DNA of 64,000 nt from CAZFOB01 sp964520325 (GCA_964520325.1 CAZFOB010000003.1:192431-256430); one strand, 5' to 3'; positions 22,940 through 32,400 are shown, counted from the first letter of the stretch. Numbers and translations: made by a program. Notes: generated by a model from the sequence alone, not told the origin.

Positions 22940-24829
22940 GTGGCGATGACGATGTCGATCGAGCAGGCGGTGGCGGAAGCTGATGTGCCCGTGCTGCTCG
23001 TCGCCACCGCGCACCTGACCGGCGACCTCTCACTGCTCCGGGACGAGTTCCGTCCCGACTCCTCCAACCTCTTCGACCCGAACGCCGGTCTGTCCGAGGA
23101 AGCCATCGCTCAGGCACGCGTGCTCGCGGGCGACGTGCTGCGTCGCCACTTCGACTCAGGGACCGACCCCGCCCCGGACAGCAGTGACGCCGACCTGTAC
23201 CGGATGATCGCGTTCCTCGTCGGCGAAGAGCCGATGGAGGAGTACCTTCCCGTGCTGCTCGAAGAGCTCGCACTGTCGGGGACCGATCCACGCGCGCCGA
23301 CATGGCACAAGTCGGACATCGCACCGGACACCGCGTTCAGCGTCGCCGTCGTCGGCGCGGGCATGTCCGGACTCGTCGTCGCGCATCGGCTCCTGCAGGC
23401 CGGGATCGACGTCACGATCTTCGAGAAGAACGCCGATGTCGGCGGAACGTGGCTCGAGAACACATATCCGGGGTGCCGCGTGGACGTCCCGAGCAATCTC
23501 TACAGCTACTCCTTCGCGCAGACTCCGTGGCCGGGGTTCTTCTCAGCGCAGGAGAGCCTCCTCGGCTACTTCCGGCAATGCGCGGACGATCTCGGTCTCC
23601 GCGAGCACATCCGCTTCGGCACCGAGGTCTTGTCGTGCGCCTACGACGACGAGCCCCAGATGTGGTCGCTTCGCGTCAGCACCGACGGTCGAGAGGAGAT
23701 CCACGAGTGCAACGCCGTCGCGAGCGCGGTCGGTCAGCTGAACCGGCCGAAGTTCCCCGACATCGCCGGGCGCGATCGGTTCGCCGGCCGGTCGTTCCAC
23801 TCGGCCCGCTGGGAGTACGACGTCGATCTGTCGGAGGCGCGGGTGGCGATCATCGGTACCGGCGCGAGCGCGGCGCAGTTCATCCCCACGGTGGGTGAGC
23901 AGGCCGGAGCTCTCACCGTCTTCCAACGAACCGCGCCGTGGCTCGTTCCGACGCCCAACTACCACGACGGGATCCCCGACGGCGTTGCTTTCCTGCTCGA
24001 TCGGGTTCCGAACTATGTGCGGTGGGACCGGCTCTGGCTCTTCTGGCGTTCGCACGAGGGACTGCTGCCGGCTGCGCAGGTCGATCCGGAGTGGCCGGAT
24101 CAGCACAAGTCGATCAGCATGATGAACGAGTTCGTGCGGATATTCCTCACGGAGTACCTTCGCGCTGAGTTCCCGGAAGACGAGCTGTTCGAGAAGGTCG
24201 TCCCCAACTACCCGCCGATCGCCAAGCGCATCGTGCGCGACAACGGGATCTATGCGCGGACGCTGCGGCGTGACAACGTCGACCTCGTCACCGAGAGGAT
24301 CGAGGAGATCACGGAGACGGGCATCCGCACTGCCGACGGCGTCGAGCACTCATTCGACGTGATCATCTACGGGACGGGGTTCCATGCCTCGAAGTTCCTG
24401 ATGCCGATGGGCGTCACAGGACGAGACGGCGTCGACCTCCACAAGCATTGGGACGGCGACCCGCGCGCGTACCTCGGTCTCGTTGTCCCGCAGTTCCCGA
24501 ACCTGTTCATGCTCTACGGTCCGAACACCAACATCGTGATCAACGGCAGCATCATCTACTTCTCCGAGTGCGAAGCCCACTACATCGTCGAGTCGGTCCG
24601 GATGCTGCTCGAGGACGGCCATCGGTCGATGGAGTGCCGGACGGACGTGCACGACGACTACAACGTGCTCATCGACGACACCAACCGTCGCATGGCGTGG
24701 GGCGCGTCGACGGTGAGCACCTGGTACAAGAACGAGAAAGGCCGCATCACCCAGAATTGGCCCTTCTCGCTGCTCGAGTACTGGCAGCGCACACGCATGC
24801 CGGATCCGAACGAATACGTCCTGCGCTGA
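22940..24829 (+). CDS. flavin-containing Baeyer-Villiger-type monooxygenase
   Basis: 629 residues from GTG 22940, which has a GGAGG ribosome-binding site seven bases upstream; ATG 22946 is an alternative. FAD Rossmann motif GAGMSG at 139-144, the BVMO fingerprint FAGRSFHSARW at 281-291, a second dinucleotide motif IIGTGAS at 305-311, and the C-terminal ATG-like YGTGFHASKF. An N-terminal extension of about 130 residues is typical of one BVMO subclass. It would insert oxygen next to a ketone using NADPH; the substrate is unknown. A small ferredoxin-fold-like gene follows immediately. Confidence 0.94.
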   Translation: MAMTMSIEQAVAEADVPVLLVATAHLTGDLSLLRDEFRPDSSNLFDPNAGLSEEAIAQARVLAGDVLRRHFDSGTDPAPDSSDADLYRMIAFLVGEEPMEEYLPVLLEELALSGTDPRAPTWHKSDIAPDTAFSVAVVGAGMSGLVVAHRLLQAGIDVTIFEKNADVGGTWLENTYPGCRVDVPSNLYSYSFAQTPWPGFFSAQESLLGYFRQCADDLGLREHIRFGTEVLSCAYDDEPQMWSLRVSTDGREEIHECNAVASAVGQLNRPKFPDIAGRDRFAGRSFHSARWEYDVDLSEARVAIIGTGASAAQFIPTVGEQAGALTVFQRTAPWLVPTPNYHDGIPDGVAFLLDRVPNYVRWDRLWLFWRSHEGLLPAAQVDPEWPDQHKSISMMNEFVRIFLTEYLRAEFPEDELFEKVVPNYPPIAKRIVRDNGIYARTLRRDNVDLVTERIEEITETGIRTADGVEHSFDVIIYGTGFHASKFLMPMGVTGRDGVDLHKHWDGDPRAYLGLVVPQFPNLFMLYGPNTNIVINGSIIYFSECEAHYIVESVRMLLEDGHRSMECRTDVHDDYNVLIDDTNRRMAWGASTVSTWYKNEKGRITQNWPFSLLEYWQRTRMPDPNEYVLR

Positions 24830-25123
24830 GTGGTCATCGAGACGGCGACGTTCAAGCTTGTCGCCGATGCCGATGAGGCCGCGTTCCTCGAGGCCGACCA
24901 TCGCGTGCAGACCGAGTTCATCCCGAACCACCCCGGCTTCATCCGCCGGACGACCGCGAGGGGCGTGGACGAGGAGTGGCTCACCGTCGCGTTGTGGTAC
25001 TCCGAAGCAGATGCTGTTTCATCACAGGCGCTGTGGCCAACGCACGATGCGACCATCGCGTTCATGTCGTTCGTCGACGTCGAGTCCGTTCGAGTGAAGC
25101 GTTACACCGACATCGGCGGCTGA
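24830..25123 (+). CDS. small ferredoxin-fold-like protein, possibly ABM/EthD type
   Basis: 97 residues from GTG 24830, directly after the monooxygenase stop. The layout (ETATFKLVADADEAAFLEAD, then HPGFIRRTTARGVDEEWLTVALWYSEADA and ATIAFMSFVDVESVRVKRY) fits a dimeric alpha-beta barrel monomer such as antibiotic-biosynthesis-monooxygenase-like proteins. The coupling suggests a helper for the monooxygenase. The family assignment is tentative. Confidence 0.7.
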   Translation: MVIETATFKLVADADEAAFLEADHRVQTEFIPNHPGFIRRTTARGVDEEWLTVALWYSEADAVSSQALWPTHDATIAFMSFVDVESVRVKRYTDIGG

Positions 25124-25124
25124 G

Positions 25125-25478
25125 TTACTGCTGGACGAGCATCACCGGGTTGCCTTCGGGATCTGTGATGGCTGCCAAGGTCGGCTGCCCGGGAAGGTCG
25201 AACGGTTCGGCGACGATCTCTCCACCGAGCATCTTCGCGTGGTCGAGCGAGGTGCGCAGGTCCTTCACTTGGATGAAGAGCGTCACGCCGCTGCGGTCGC
25301 TCTTGCGGATGTGTCCGGCCGGACCGGGCTCGGGCCCACCGATGCCTGCGGAGATCGACATGATCGCGCCGTCGCCGATGTCCCAGTTGAAGAGCTCGCC
25401 GTAGAACGTGCGCAGCAGGCCTGGATCTGTGGCTTCGATCTCCCAGTGCACGACCGGCCGAGCCCAGTCTTGACTCAT
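25125..25478 (-). CDS. VOC-family protein
   Basis: 117 residues. One glyoxalase-like module pair: VVHWEIEATDPGLLRTFYGELFNWDI at the N-terminus and SGVTLFIQVKDLRTSLDHAKMLGGEIV, with TDPEGNPVMLVQQ at the end. Function unknown. ATG 25478 excludes a long arginine-rich frame upstream that is a shadow of the next gene. It lies 13 bases after the HTH-citrate-synthase-like gene, so the two may be co-transcribed. Confidence 0.88.
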   Translation of the reverse strand: MSQDWARPVVHWEIEATDPGLLRTFYGELFNWDIGDGAIMSISAGIGGPEPGPAGHIRKSDRSGVTLFIQVKDLRTSLDHAKMLGGEIVAEPFDLPGQPTLAAITDPEGNPVMLVQQ

Positions 25479-25491
25479 GTACCGAGGGTAG

Positions 25492-26727
25492 TCACTCGCG
25501 CGAGAGGTAATCCCTGACGGCGTCGAGCGCGCGCGGCGGCAATCCAGCGCGGGGGGCCGGGCCCGTGTACGCGAGCCGCGGACGGAACGGCGTTGGGCGC
25601 CGAGCTTCCTCGAGCGCGTGCGCGATCCACCCGGCCGACTTGGCGACGAACGAGAGACACGCTCCGGAACCGGTGTCCATACCGAGCGTCCACGACACGG
25701 CTGCGAGCGCGTACGTGAGCGTCGGAGGTCCGCCGCTGCGCTGCTCGAGCTCTCCTGCGAGCGAGGCAACGACGTCCACGCGTTCGGGCGCAGCCGAGCT
25801 CAGCGCCTCGAGCAGGACGACAGCGCGCGGATCGCCCGACCGGTACGTCGCCTTCGAGAACCCCGCGTCGATCGCCTCGGCGTCGAGCGCGTCGATGGCG
25901 CGCATCGTGCCCTCGGAAGCCGTCGTCGCCAGCGCCGACTCGAGCGCCGCGTAGGGCTTGGAGTCGGCCGCCGCCATCGCCGCCGCTACGGCCGACGCGA
26001 CACCCCCGCCGTTGGACACCGTGAGTCGGGAGATCAATGCGGCGCGCGACAGCCCGTGCTCGCACGTAAGGATGAGCGCGGCATTGAGGACGCCGAGCAG
26101 TGGGGGAGTGATCTCACACGATCCGAGCTTCTGCGACAGCCTTACCGCCATACGCGGATCGGGCCCCCCGGGAAGACCGGCACCCGGAAGCGCGTCGACG
26201 AGACACGCCATCACGTCGGAAGCTGCAGCCGTACCAGTGCGCGCGCCGTGCGCCGCGGCCACGCCTTGAGCGATGAGGCGCAGACGGTCGATCGGCTGGG
26301 CGTGCCTTCGCAATGACTCGGCAAGGGTCTGCGCATGGATCGCCACAAGCCGAGTGGCCCGCTCGACGCGCCACGGAGTGGTTCGGTCCACACTTCCCGT
26401 CCACAGCCACCAGACGATCTCCTCGAACGTCGCGTCGCGGCAGGCCTGGAGGACATCGAGCCCGCGGTAATAGAGCCGCCCTTGCGCGGTGTCGACGAGC
26501 GAGAGCTCGGACGCCACGATGACGTCGGCGGGGGAGCCTCGACGCTCCGCGCTGCGCTTCTCGAGGCGCGCGAGGTCGGCGGGGTCGAAGAGACTGCGCC
26601 GGCCGTCCGCCGACCGGTGGCTCGGCAGGAGCCCCCGGCTCACGTAGGCGTAGAGCGTGGCGGGTTTGACGCCGAGGCGGGCGGCCGCCTGCAGCGACGT
26701 CAGGAAGGAGCTGGTTGATTCAGTCAA
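25492..26727 (-). CDS. HTH-fused citrate-synthase-like protein, active site eroded (probable regulator)
   Basis: 411 residues from TTG 26727; no ATG or GTG is available. A MerR/excisionase-type HTH at about 10-55 (SLQAAARLGVKPATLYAYVS, then RRSLFDPADLARLEK) precedes a citrate-synthase fold from about 70. The residues that should be catalytic are changed: the GPLHGG-type histidine region reads DSKPYA (255-260), the GFGHxVY motif reads GFSKATY (289-295), and the usual Asp region reads LTYALAAV (337-344). Only an EHG histidine (224) remains. It is therefore probably not a citrate synthase but a metabolite-sensing repressor. Two TCAAnnTTGA palindromes overlap its own start. Confidence 0.8.
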   Translation of the reverse strand: MTESTSSFLTSLQAAARLGVKPATLYAYVSRGLLPSHRSADGRRSLFDPADLARLEKRSAERRGSPADVIVASELSLVDTAQGRLYYRGLDVLQACRDATFEEIVWWLWTGSVDRTTPWRVERATRLVAIHAQTLAESLRRHAQPIDRLRLIAQGVAAAHGARTGTAAASDVMACLVDALPGAGLPGGPDPRMAVRLSQKLGSCEITPPLLGVLNAALILTCEHGLSRAALISRLTVSNGGGVASAVAAAMAAADSKPYAALESALATTASEGTMRAIDALDAEAIDAGFSKATYRSGDPRAVVLLEALSSAAPERVDVVASLAGELEQRSGGPPTLTYALAAVSWTLGMDTGSGACLSFVAKSAGWIAHALEEARRPTPFRPRLAYTGPAPRAGLPPRALDAVRDYLSRE

Positions 26728-26747
26728 TGTTGATTTCTCAATATTGA
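26724..26747. promoter_or_regulatory. tandem palindromes between the divergent citrate-synthase-like genes
   Basis: TCAATGTTGA (26724-26733) and the perfect palindrome TCAATATTGA (26738-26747) are spaced 14 bp centre to centre. The first covers the TTG start codon (26725-26727) of the HTH fusion protein. They lie 58-81 bases upstream of the plus-strand citrate synthase. A dimeric HTH protein bound here would block its own expression and could affect the divergent gene. Confidence 0.6.
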
Positions 26748-26805
26748 CTCTGAACCCGCGCGGACGCAAGCTTCCGTTGAGGGACCGCTGACGAGGGAGG
26801 AAGCG

Positions 26806-27942
26806 ATGCGAGCGACAACGGATGCAGGCGTGCTGCCGCGAGGCCTCGACGGTGTGCCGGTGGCCGAGACGTCGGTGTCCGACGTCAATGGGACCGAGGG
26901 GTTCTACCACTACCGCGGCATCGACCCCACGACGTTCGCACGCACCGGCACGTTCGAGGACGCGTGGTACCTCCTCCATCACGGCGAGCAACCGGCCGAG
27001 GTCGACAGTCTCGCGTTCGCGCAACGCATCCGGTCGGCGATGCGCATGCCGCCCGTGCTGCGCGAGGCGTTGCCGTCGCTGGCTGCGCTCGGCCCCCCGG
27101 GATCGATGGATGTGCTGCGCACCGCCGTCTCGGCGGCCGGCGTGGCGCTGCATTGCCGTCCGTGGACCGAGCAGGATCGTGCCACGACCGAGAAGCAGGT
27201 GCTCGACCTTGCAGCGCTAACGCCGCTGCTCGCAGCTTCGCTGTATCGCCAGTCCCGCGGGCTCGACCCCGTGGCGCCGTCGCCGGAGCTCGGGCTGGCC
27301 GCCAACTACCTCGCGATGATCCACGGCAGCATCCCCGACCCGTTGCGGGTCGATGCACTCAACACCTATCTGGTCCTGGCCGCCGATCACGGCTTCTGCA
27401 ACTCGACGTTCGCGCTGCGCGTCGTTGCATCGTCGGGGGCCGATGTCGGCGCGGCGTATGCGGCCGCGATCGGTTCGCTTTCCGGACCGCTGCACGGCGG
27501 CGCGATCGGACGCGTGCCGACGATGCTCGAAGCGATCGGTGATCCGTCGCGCGTCGAGGCCTGGATCGGCGACCGTCTCGCCCGCGGCGAACGGCTCATG
27601 GGGTTCGGACACGCCGTGTATCAGACGGCCGACCCGCGCACGACCGTCCTGCGCCGGCTCGCGCGTGAGATCGGCGGCGATCAGATCGCGCTCGCGGAGC
27701 GCGTCGAAGAGGTCGGCGTCCGGTTGCTCAACGAGCGCAAGTCGGACAAGCACCGCGAGGCCAACATCGAGCTCTACGCCGGGATGGTGCTCTCCTTCGC
27801 CGGGATCCCTGAGGAGCTCTTCGGTTGCACCTTCGCCGTTGCGCGGATGGCGGGGTGGACGGCCAACCTGCTCGAGCAGATCGCGGGCAACCGGATCTTC
27901 CGTCCCGCCGCGCACTATGTGGGCAGGCAGCCGCAACGCTGA
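26806..27942 (+). CDS. citrate synthase / 2-methylcitrate synthase family
   Basis: 378 residues. The catalytic histidine motifs are intact: ADHGFCNSTF near 193-202, GPLHGGA near 228-234 and GFGHAVYQTADPR near 265-277. The third catalytic position is Glu (NIELYAG) rather than Asp, as in some citrate-synthase-2-type enzymes. It condenses oxaloacetate with acetyl-CoA or propionyl-CoA; the sequence does not decide which. A good GGGAGGAAG ribosome-binding site precedes ATG 26806. Divergent from the HTH pseudo-citrate synthase that probably regulates it. Confidence 0.92.
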   Translation: MRATTDAGVLPRGLDGVPVAETSVSDVNGTEGFYHYRGIDPTTFARTGTFEDAWYLLHHGEQPAEVDSLAFAQRIRSAMRMPPVLREALPSLAALGPPGSMDVLRTAVSAAGVALHCRPWTEQDRATTEKQVLDLAALTPLLAASLYRQSRGLDPVAPSPELGLAANYLAMIHGSIPDPLRVDALNTYLVLAADHGFCNSTFALRVVASSGADVGAAYAAAIGSLSGPLHGGAIGRVPTMLEAIGDPSRVEAWIGDRLARGERLMGFGHAVYQTADPRTTVLRRLAREIGGDQIALAERVEEVGVRLLNERKSDKHREANIELYAGMVLSFAGIPEELFGCTFAVARMAGWTANLLEQIAGNRIFRPAAHYVGRQPQR

Positions 27943-28009
27943 ACTGAACCGAATCCCCTGGGCCGGGCGTTGAACCTTCGATCGCGCCGCCAACACAGGG
28001 GGTTCAAGG

Positions 28010-29134
28010 ATGCACAAGCGGATCGCTATGACGTTTCTCGTGTTCGGTCTCCTTCTTACATCGGCTTCTCCGGCCTTTGCCTGTGGTGGACTGATCGGCC
28101 CGAGCGGCGCGGTGAATCTCACCAGGACGACGACGCTGGCTGCGCATCACAATGGTGTCGAGCACTACGTCACGGCGTTCAAGTACGCCGGAGGCGGAGG
28201 GGAGTTCGGATCGATCATCCCGCTGCCCGCCATGCCGTCGAAGGTGGAGAAGGGCGGCGACTGGACGCTGCAGCGTCTCCAGCAAGAGACGGCGCCGCAG
28301 CGCGCGTCCGCGGGGCTGGCGGCCGCCTCGAGCGGTGACGCTGAGTCGAAGAGTGCTCAAGAGGTCTACAAGACCAAGATCGATGCGCTCGACATCACAG
28401 TTCTCAAGGGCGGCGGACGATCGGTCGGCATCTGGGCGTCCGAACACGGCTTCCGTTTTCCGCCCGACGCACCAGCGGTGCTCGACTTCTACGCAAAGCG
28501 CAGTCCGTACTTCCTGGCTGCCGTGTTCGATTCCGAGTCGGCAAACAAGCGTGGTCAGTCGATCGGTGACGGCACGCCGATCCACATCACGATCCCGCTG
28601 CGTAGCCCATGGGTGCCGCTGCGCATCCTCGGTCTCGGCAAGCAGGCCTCCGAGCGCGTCGAGGCCGACGTCTACCTGCTCACCGACCGGGCTCCCAGCC
28701 TTCTTCCCGCCGCGTCGCTCGGTGGCTACGAGGTGGAGCGGCAGGTGCCGGCGTCCGAGAGCCTGCTCGCCGACCTTCGGTCGGATCGCGGGATGGAGTG
28801 GTTGCCCGCCGGCGGTATGACACTCACGCACTTGGTGGTCAACGCATCGGCGCCGAAGCTTCGCTACGACCTCGCCATCAACGTGTTCGGCGCGGCGCCT
28901 TCGAGGATGCGCGCCGGATTGCCGCCGCTTCCGACACCAGTGCCCACGCCGGCGCCGACCGTTGCGCCGACGCCGGAGATCACACCAACGATCGCACCCA
29001 CCGACGAGCCCGTCGCCATCGCTGCTCCCGTGAGCGAGCAACGTTCGTCGGCGTGGCCGCTCGTCGGCGCGCTGCTCGCGCTGATGGTGAGCGGACTGGC
29101 GACCGCATGGTGGATGAAGGGCCGCCGGGCGTGA
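28010..29134 (+). CDS. DUF2330-like exported protein, C-terminally anchored
   Basis: 374 residues. Signal peptide 1-24 ending at AFACGG, which also resembles a lipobox-like junction. The body contains HYVTAFKYAGGGGEFGSIIP and IDALDITVLKGGG, typical of DUF2330. A Pro/Thr-rich spacer (about 305-335) leads to a single C-terminal membrane helix (about 347-367) and basic tail. Function unknown. A GGGGG ribosome-binding site precedes ATG 28010. The stop overlaps a cupredoxin gene (GTGA). Confidence 0.8.
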   Translation: MHKRIAMTFLVFGLLLTSASPAFACGGLIGPSGAVNLTRTTTLAAHHNGVEHYVTAFKYAGGGGEFGSIIPLPAMPSKVEKGGDWTLQRLQQETAPQRASAGLAAASSGDAESKSAQEVYKTKIDALDITVLKGGGRSVGIWASEHGFRFPPDAPAVLDFYAKRSPYFLAAVFDSESANKRGQSIGDGTPIHITIPLRSPWVPLRILGLGKQASERVEADVYLLTDRAPSLLPAASLGGYEVERQVPASESLLADLRSDRGMEWLPAGGMTLTHLVVNASAPKLRYDLAINVFGAAPSRMRAGLPPLPTPVPTPAPTVAPTPEITPTIAPTDEPVAIAAPVSEQRSSAWPLVGALLALMVSGLATAWWMKGRRA

Positions 29135-29544
29135 AGAGGTTCCGCGCGTACGCTTCGGCCGCGGTCATCTTGCTCATGGCCGCCGCCGGTGCGTCCGCAA
29201 CGGCATCGGTTCCGATCGGTGTGCGCACAGTCGTCATCACCATCCGCCACTCGCAGTTCTCGGTCTCGAAACTCGACGTGAAACCGGGGGAGCGCGTGCG
29301 CTTCGTCGTCCACAACACCGACCCCATCGACCACGAGCTCATCGTCGGTGCGCTGCCGGTGCAGCTGCGCCACGAATCCGGACGCGAAGCGCACCATCGG
29401 GCCAAACCGGGTGAGGTGAGCGTTCCTCTCTTCGAGACGGCGACGACGCCCTACACCTTCGGCGAGGCCGGAACCGTGTTATTCGGTTGTCACCTGCCCG
29501 GTCACTGGGACTACGGCATGCAGGGACGCATCACCGTCGGTTAG
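29131..29544 (+). CDS. secreted cupredoxin (blue-copper-like) protein
   Basis: 137 residues from GTG 29131. N-terminal hydrophobic signal about 8-25. The cupredoxin core has NTDPIDHELIVG with the first copper histidine and GCHLPGHWDYGM with the Cys, His and Met ligands, so the type 1 copper site appears complete. It probably shuttles electrons outside the membrane or stores copper. Translationally coupled to the DUF2330-like protein. Confidence 0.88.
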   Translation: MKRFRAYASAAVILLMAAAGASATASVPIGVRTVVITIRHSQFSVSKLDVKPGERVRFVVHNTDPIDHELIVGALPVQLRHESGREAHHRAKPGEVSVPLFETATTPYTFGEAGTVLFGCHLPGHWDYGMQGRITVG

Positions 29545-31040
29545 CCGGCGAAGACTCCAGGCATGAGCACGTTCACGCGTTGTCCGACCGGATCTGTTGT
29601 CGTGAATAGCTCGATGTCGTCAGGAACGTCTGTGGAGGCGACGGTGCGGGAGCCGTCGGTGAGCTCGAGCACGGCGATGGCGCGCGGTTGCTCATCGCGG
29701 ACGTAGCTCACCGTCGAGCCGATCACCGTTGCCGTTCCCCGCTCCTGCGTCGACATGGGACACGTAGGCGTTTTCTGCAGCGCTTCTGCGGTCACGTCGA
29801 TGGAACGGAACCCGTGCTTCGGTGAGATCGAAGACCAGATCGCCACGCCGGGCTTGGTGAGAAGCCCGCTCACGCTGGTAACCATCCCCACCTGGCCCAC
29901 CTGGCCCGTCGTCGCCCCGCTGCCGTCACGCAGGCGTTGCGCCATGGAGACCGTCGACTGAAGGACGAAGTTGTTCAGCGGGCCGCCGCCGAAGGTCATC
30001 CCGCCGGTGACGGTGAGCGGCCGTGCATCCGTGAGGGCCAGTTCGCTCATCTGCACCTGCACCGCGGACGGGAAGCAGCTGTAGATCTCGAGCAGATCGA
30101 TGTCGTCGAGCGTGGTGTTCGCCAGCTCGAGCGCACGCGCGGCGGCGATGCGGAACGTGGGCCAGCGATGGATCTCACGCCGTTGTGGCATCGGGATCAT
30201 CGCGTTGGCTTCTGTCGCGGCCACGGGGTAGACGCACCGCTGCGGATCGATGCCGAGTTGTTGGGCGAGCGAGGCGGAGCTGAGCAGGAGCGCGGCGGCC
30301 TGGTCGACGTTCCATTGGGAGCAGAGCAAACGCGTGTACGGGAAGGCGACCATCCGGTTGTCGTCCGACACCCCAGCGATCGCGTCGGCGCCGGGATCGC
30401 TCCGGTCCCATGCAAGGGGATCGGTGGCAGCCACAGACGCGTAGCCGGACCACAGCTCGCCGAGACGGCGTCGGCGTTCCTCGACCGTCCACTCCCCACG
30501 GCCCGCATGCGCGCTCTCGATGAGTGCGTACTGTACGGCGGGCATAACGATGCCGCGTTCGAAGTCGAAGGCTGTGACGAGCTGTCCGTCCGGCCGCCAG
30601 ACCTCGTCCGCCTCCGACTCAGGGCCGGGCTGATCGGTCGCCGCGACCCCGGCTCGTGAGGCGACGACCGCCCGGTACTTCGCCTCGGCGCCGCACACGA
30701 TGGCGGCTTCGATGGCGCCCGATGCGATCAGCTCGCACGCGTGCGTCAGCAACGACTGCTGCAGGACGCCGACCTCGGCGACGATCGTCCGGGCGGATCT
30801 CGCGCCGATGCGTTCGGCGATGACGCGGCAGGGATCGGTGCAGCGCCATGTCCCGCGTGGGGCGGCGATCAGCTGCACCCGGGGGCCGAGGCCGGGCGCG
30901 CCCGCGTCGTCGAGCGCGTGTTGCACAGCCTCGGCCATGAGATCGACCGCGTCCATCCCGCCGCCGGGTTCCTCGACCCGCTGAGTGAGGCGGCCGACGC
31001 CGACGAGAACCGGTGTGCGGTCGAGCGGCTGTCTGTGCAT
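29541..31040 (-). CDS. thiolase-fold acetyl-CoA acetyltransferase-like protein
   Basis: 499 residues. TPVLVGVGRLTQR at the N-terminus, LLEIYSCFPSAVQVQMSEL in the middle and VTGGMTFGGGPLNNFVLQST match the SCP2/DitF-like branch of thiolases. A C-terminal OB-fold-like extension of about 90 residues is present. Members act in degradation of steroid side chains or other acyl-CoAs, and many lack a classical active-site set, so activity is uncertain. ATG 31040 is used; the upstream frame overlaps gpsA on the other strand. Confidence 0.85.
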   Translation of the reverse strand: MHRQPLDRTPVLVGVGRLTQRVEEPGGGMDAVDLMAEAVQHALDDAGAPGLGPRVQLIAAPRGTWRCTDPCRVIAERIGARSARTIVAEVGVLQQSLLTHACELIASGAIEAAIVCGAEAKYRAVVASRAGVAATDQPGPESEADEVWRPDGQLVTAFDFERGIVMPAVQYALIESAHAGRGEWTVEERRRRLGELWSGYASVAATDPLAWDRSDPGADAIAGVSDDNRMVAFPYTRLLCSQWNVDQAAALLLSSASLAQQLGIDPQRCVYPVAATEANAMIPMPQRREIHRWPTFRIAAARALELANTTLDDIDLLEIYSCFPSAVQVQMSELALTDARPLTVTGGMTFGGGPLNNFVLQSTVSMAQRLRDGSGATTGQVGQVGMVTSVSGLLTKPGVAIWSSISPKHGFRSIDVTAEALQKTPTCPMSTQERGTATVIGSTVSYVRDEQPRAIAVLELTDGSRTVASTDVPDDIELFTTTDPVGQRVNVLMPGVFAG

Positions 31041-31100
31041 CGGGGCACATGCTACGGACGTCGATTGCCGTCGCGACGTCTGGGCCGTCAGAATCGCGCA

Positions 31101-32114
31101 GTGATCGCGGTCATCGGTGCTGGAGCGATGGGTGCGGCTCTGGCCATCCTTCACGCCAGAGCCGGACAGCGCACCGCCTTGCTCGGGACCGCCTTCGACG
31201 ACGCAACAGTTGAGGCGATCAGGTCGGGCCGTCCGCACCCCGCGCTCGGCATCACCTTGGATCCCGCGATCGACTGCCGGCCGTTCAGCGGCTGGGGAGC
31301 CGTGCTTGCGAATACCGAACGCGTCGTCATCGGTGTCTCGAGTGAAGGGATCGCCGGCGTCGTCGCGGAGGTCGCACCAAAGGCGAAGCCGAACGTGGTG
31401 TGGGTGATCGCGACGAAGGGCTGGGATAGAGCGACACTGCGCACCCCCTCCCAGGTCGTCGGTGCCTCCCTCGGTTCGGCCGAACGAGTTGTCGTCCTCG
31501 CCGGGCCCGCGCTTGCTCCGGAGCTCGTCGCCGGGGCGCCGACGGCGATGGTGTGCGCGTCCGTGAACCTCGACGTTGCCGGCGAGGTGGCGGAGACATT
31601 GCTGGCCGGTGGTGTGTCGGCGAGCATCACCGACGATGTGTCCGGTGTCGAGATCGCGGCGGCGTACAAGAACGTCACCGCGATCGCGGTCGGCATGTGC
31701 GAAGGCCTGAGCGAGCGACTGCCGGAGCGCGTGTACGTCCACCGGTACGCCAACGCGAGAGCCGCGATGTTCGCGCAGGGCTTGCGGGACATGAGCCGTC
31801 TCTCGGCCGAGCAGGGCGGACGTCCCGAAACGATCTACGGTCTGGCCGGTGCGGGCGACCTGTACGTGACGTGCCTCGGCGGACGCAACGGCAACCTCGG
31901 CCGGCTGCTCGGCTCCGGCCAGACCCCGGAGCAAGCCCAGAAGACGATCGGGAGCACGGTCGAGGGCGTCACGAACACCGCTGCTGCGCTGGCTATCGCC
32001 GAACGGCTCGGGGTCGATCTCGTGGCTGCACGAACCGTCGAGGCTGTGCTGTCGGGCGAGTCGAGTCCACTCGAAGCGGTCAACGCTGCTCTCGCGGCTA
32101 TCGGCACAACGTGA
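31101..32114 (+). CDS. gpsA: NAD(P)-dependent glycerol-3-phosphate dehydrogenase
   Basis: 337 residues from GTG 31101. Dinucleotide-binding IAVIGAGAMGAALA at the start, VIATKGWD, the catalytic lysine region AAYKNVTAIAVGMCEGL and the signature GLAGAGDLYVTCLGGRNGNL. It makes sn-glycerol 3-phosphate for phospholipid synthesis. It is a somewhat divergent member. Followed 13 bases later by a small zinc-ribbon-like gene with a strong ribosome-binding site, likely the same operon. Confidence 0.93.
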   Translation: MIAVIGAGAMGAALAILHARAGQRTALLGTAFDDATVEAIRSGRPHPALGITLDPAIDCRPFSGWGAVLANTERVVIGVSSEGIAGVVAEVAPKAKPNVVWVIATKGWDRATLRTPSQVVGASLGSAERVVVLAGPALAPELVAGAPTAMVCASVNLDVAGEVAETLLAGGVSASITDDVSGVEIAAAYKNVTAIAVGMCEGLSERLPERVYVHRYANARAAMFAQGLRDMSRLSAEQGGRPETIYGLAGAGDLYVTCLGGRNGNLGRLLGSGQTPEQAQKTIGSTVEGVTNTAAALAIAERLGVDLVAARTVEAVLSGESSPLEAVNAALAAIGTT

Positions 32115-32127
32115 AAGAGGAGAACTC

Positions 32128-32301
32128 ATGCTCGAGATGAAGGCTGTATGTGAGAAGTGCGACAAAGCACTCGCCGCAGACTGCGACGCGCGTATCTGCA
32201 GCTTCGAGTGCACGTTCTGCCCGGAGTGCTCGACCGCCATGGACGGACGGTGTCCGAACTGCAGCGGCGAGCTCCTCGAACGTCCGCGCCGCACGATCTA
32301 A
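32128..32301 (+). CDS. DUF1272-like small zinc-ribbon protein
   Basis: 57 residues. Cysteine pairs in VCEKCDKAL, CSFECTFCPECS and CPNCSGELL form a probable double zinc-binding module, as in DUF1272 proteins. Ribosome-binding site AAAGAGGAGAA. Function unknown; cytoplasmic. It ends the gpsA transcription unit. Confidence 0.85.
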   Translation: MLEMKAVCEKCDKALAADCDARICSFECTFCPECSTAMDGRCPNCSGELLERPRRTI

Positions 32302-32400
32302 CGTTCTCGCGCGCAGGCGACGATCTTCTCGAAGCTAATGACTATTGCGACCGGGGCCGAGATCTGAGTCGACATGGGAAGCTCGCTTCGCATTCTCGTC

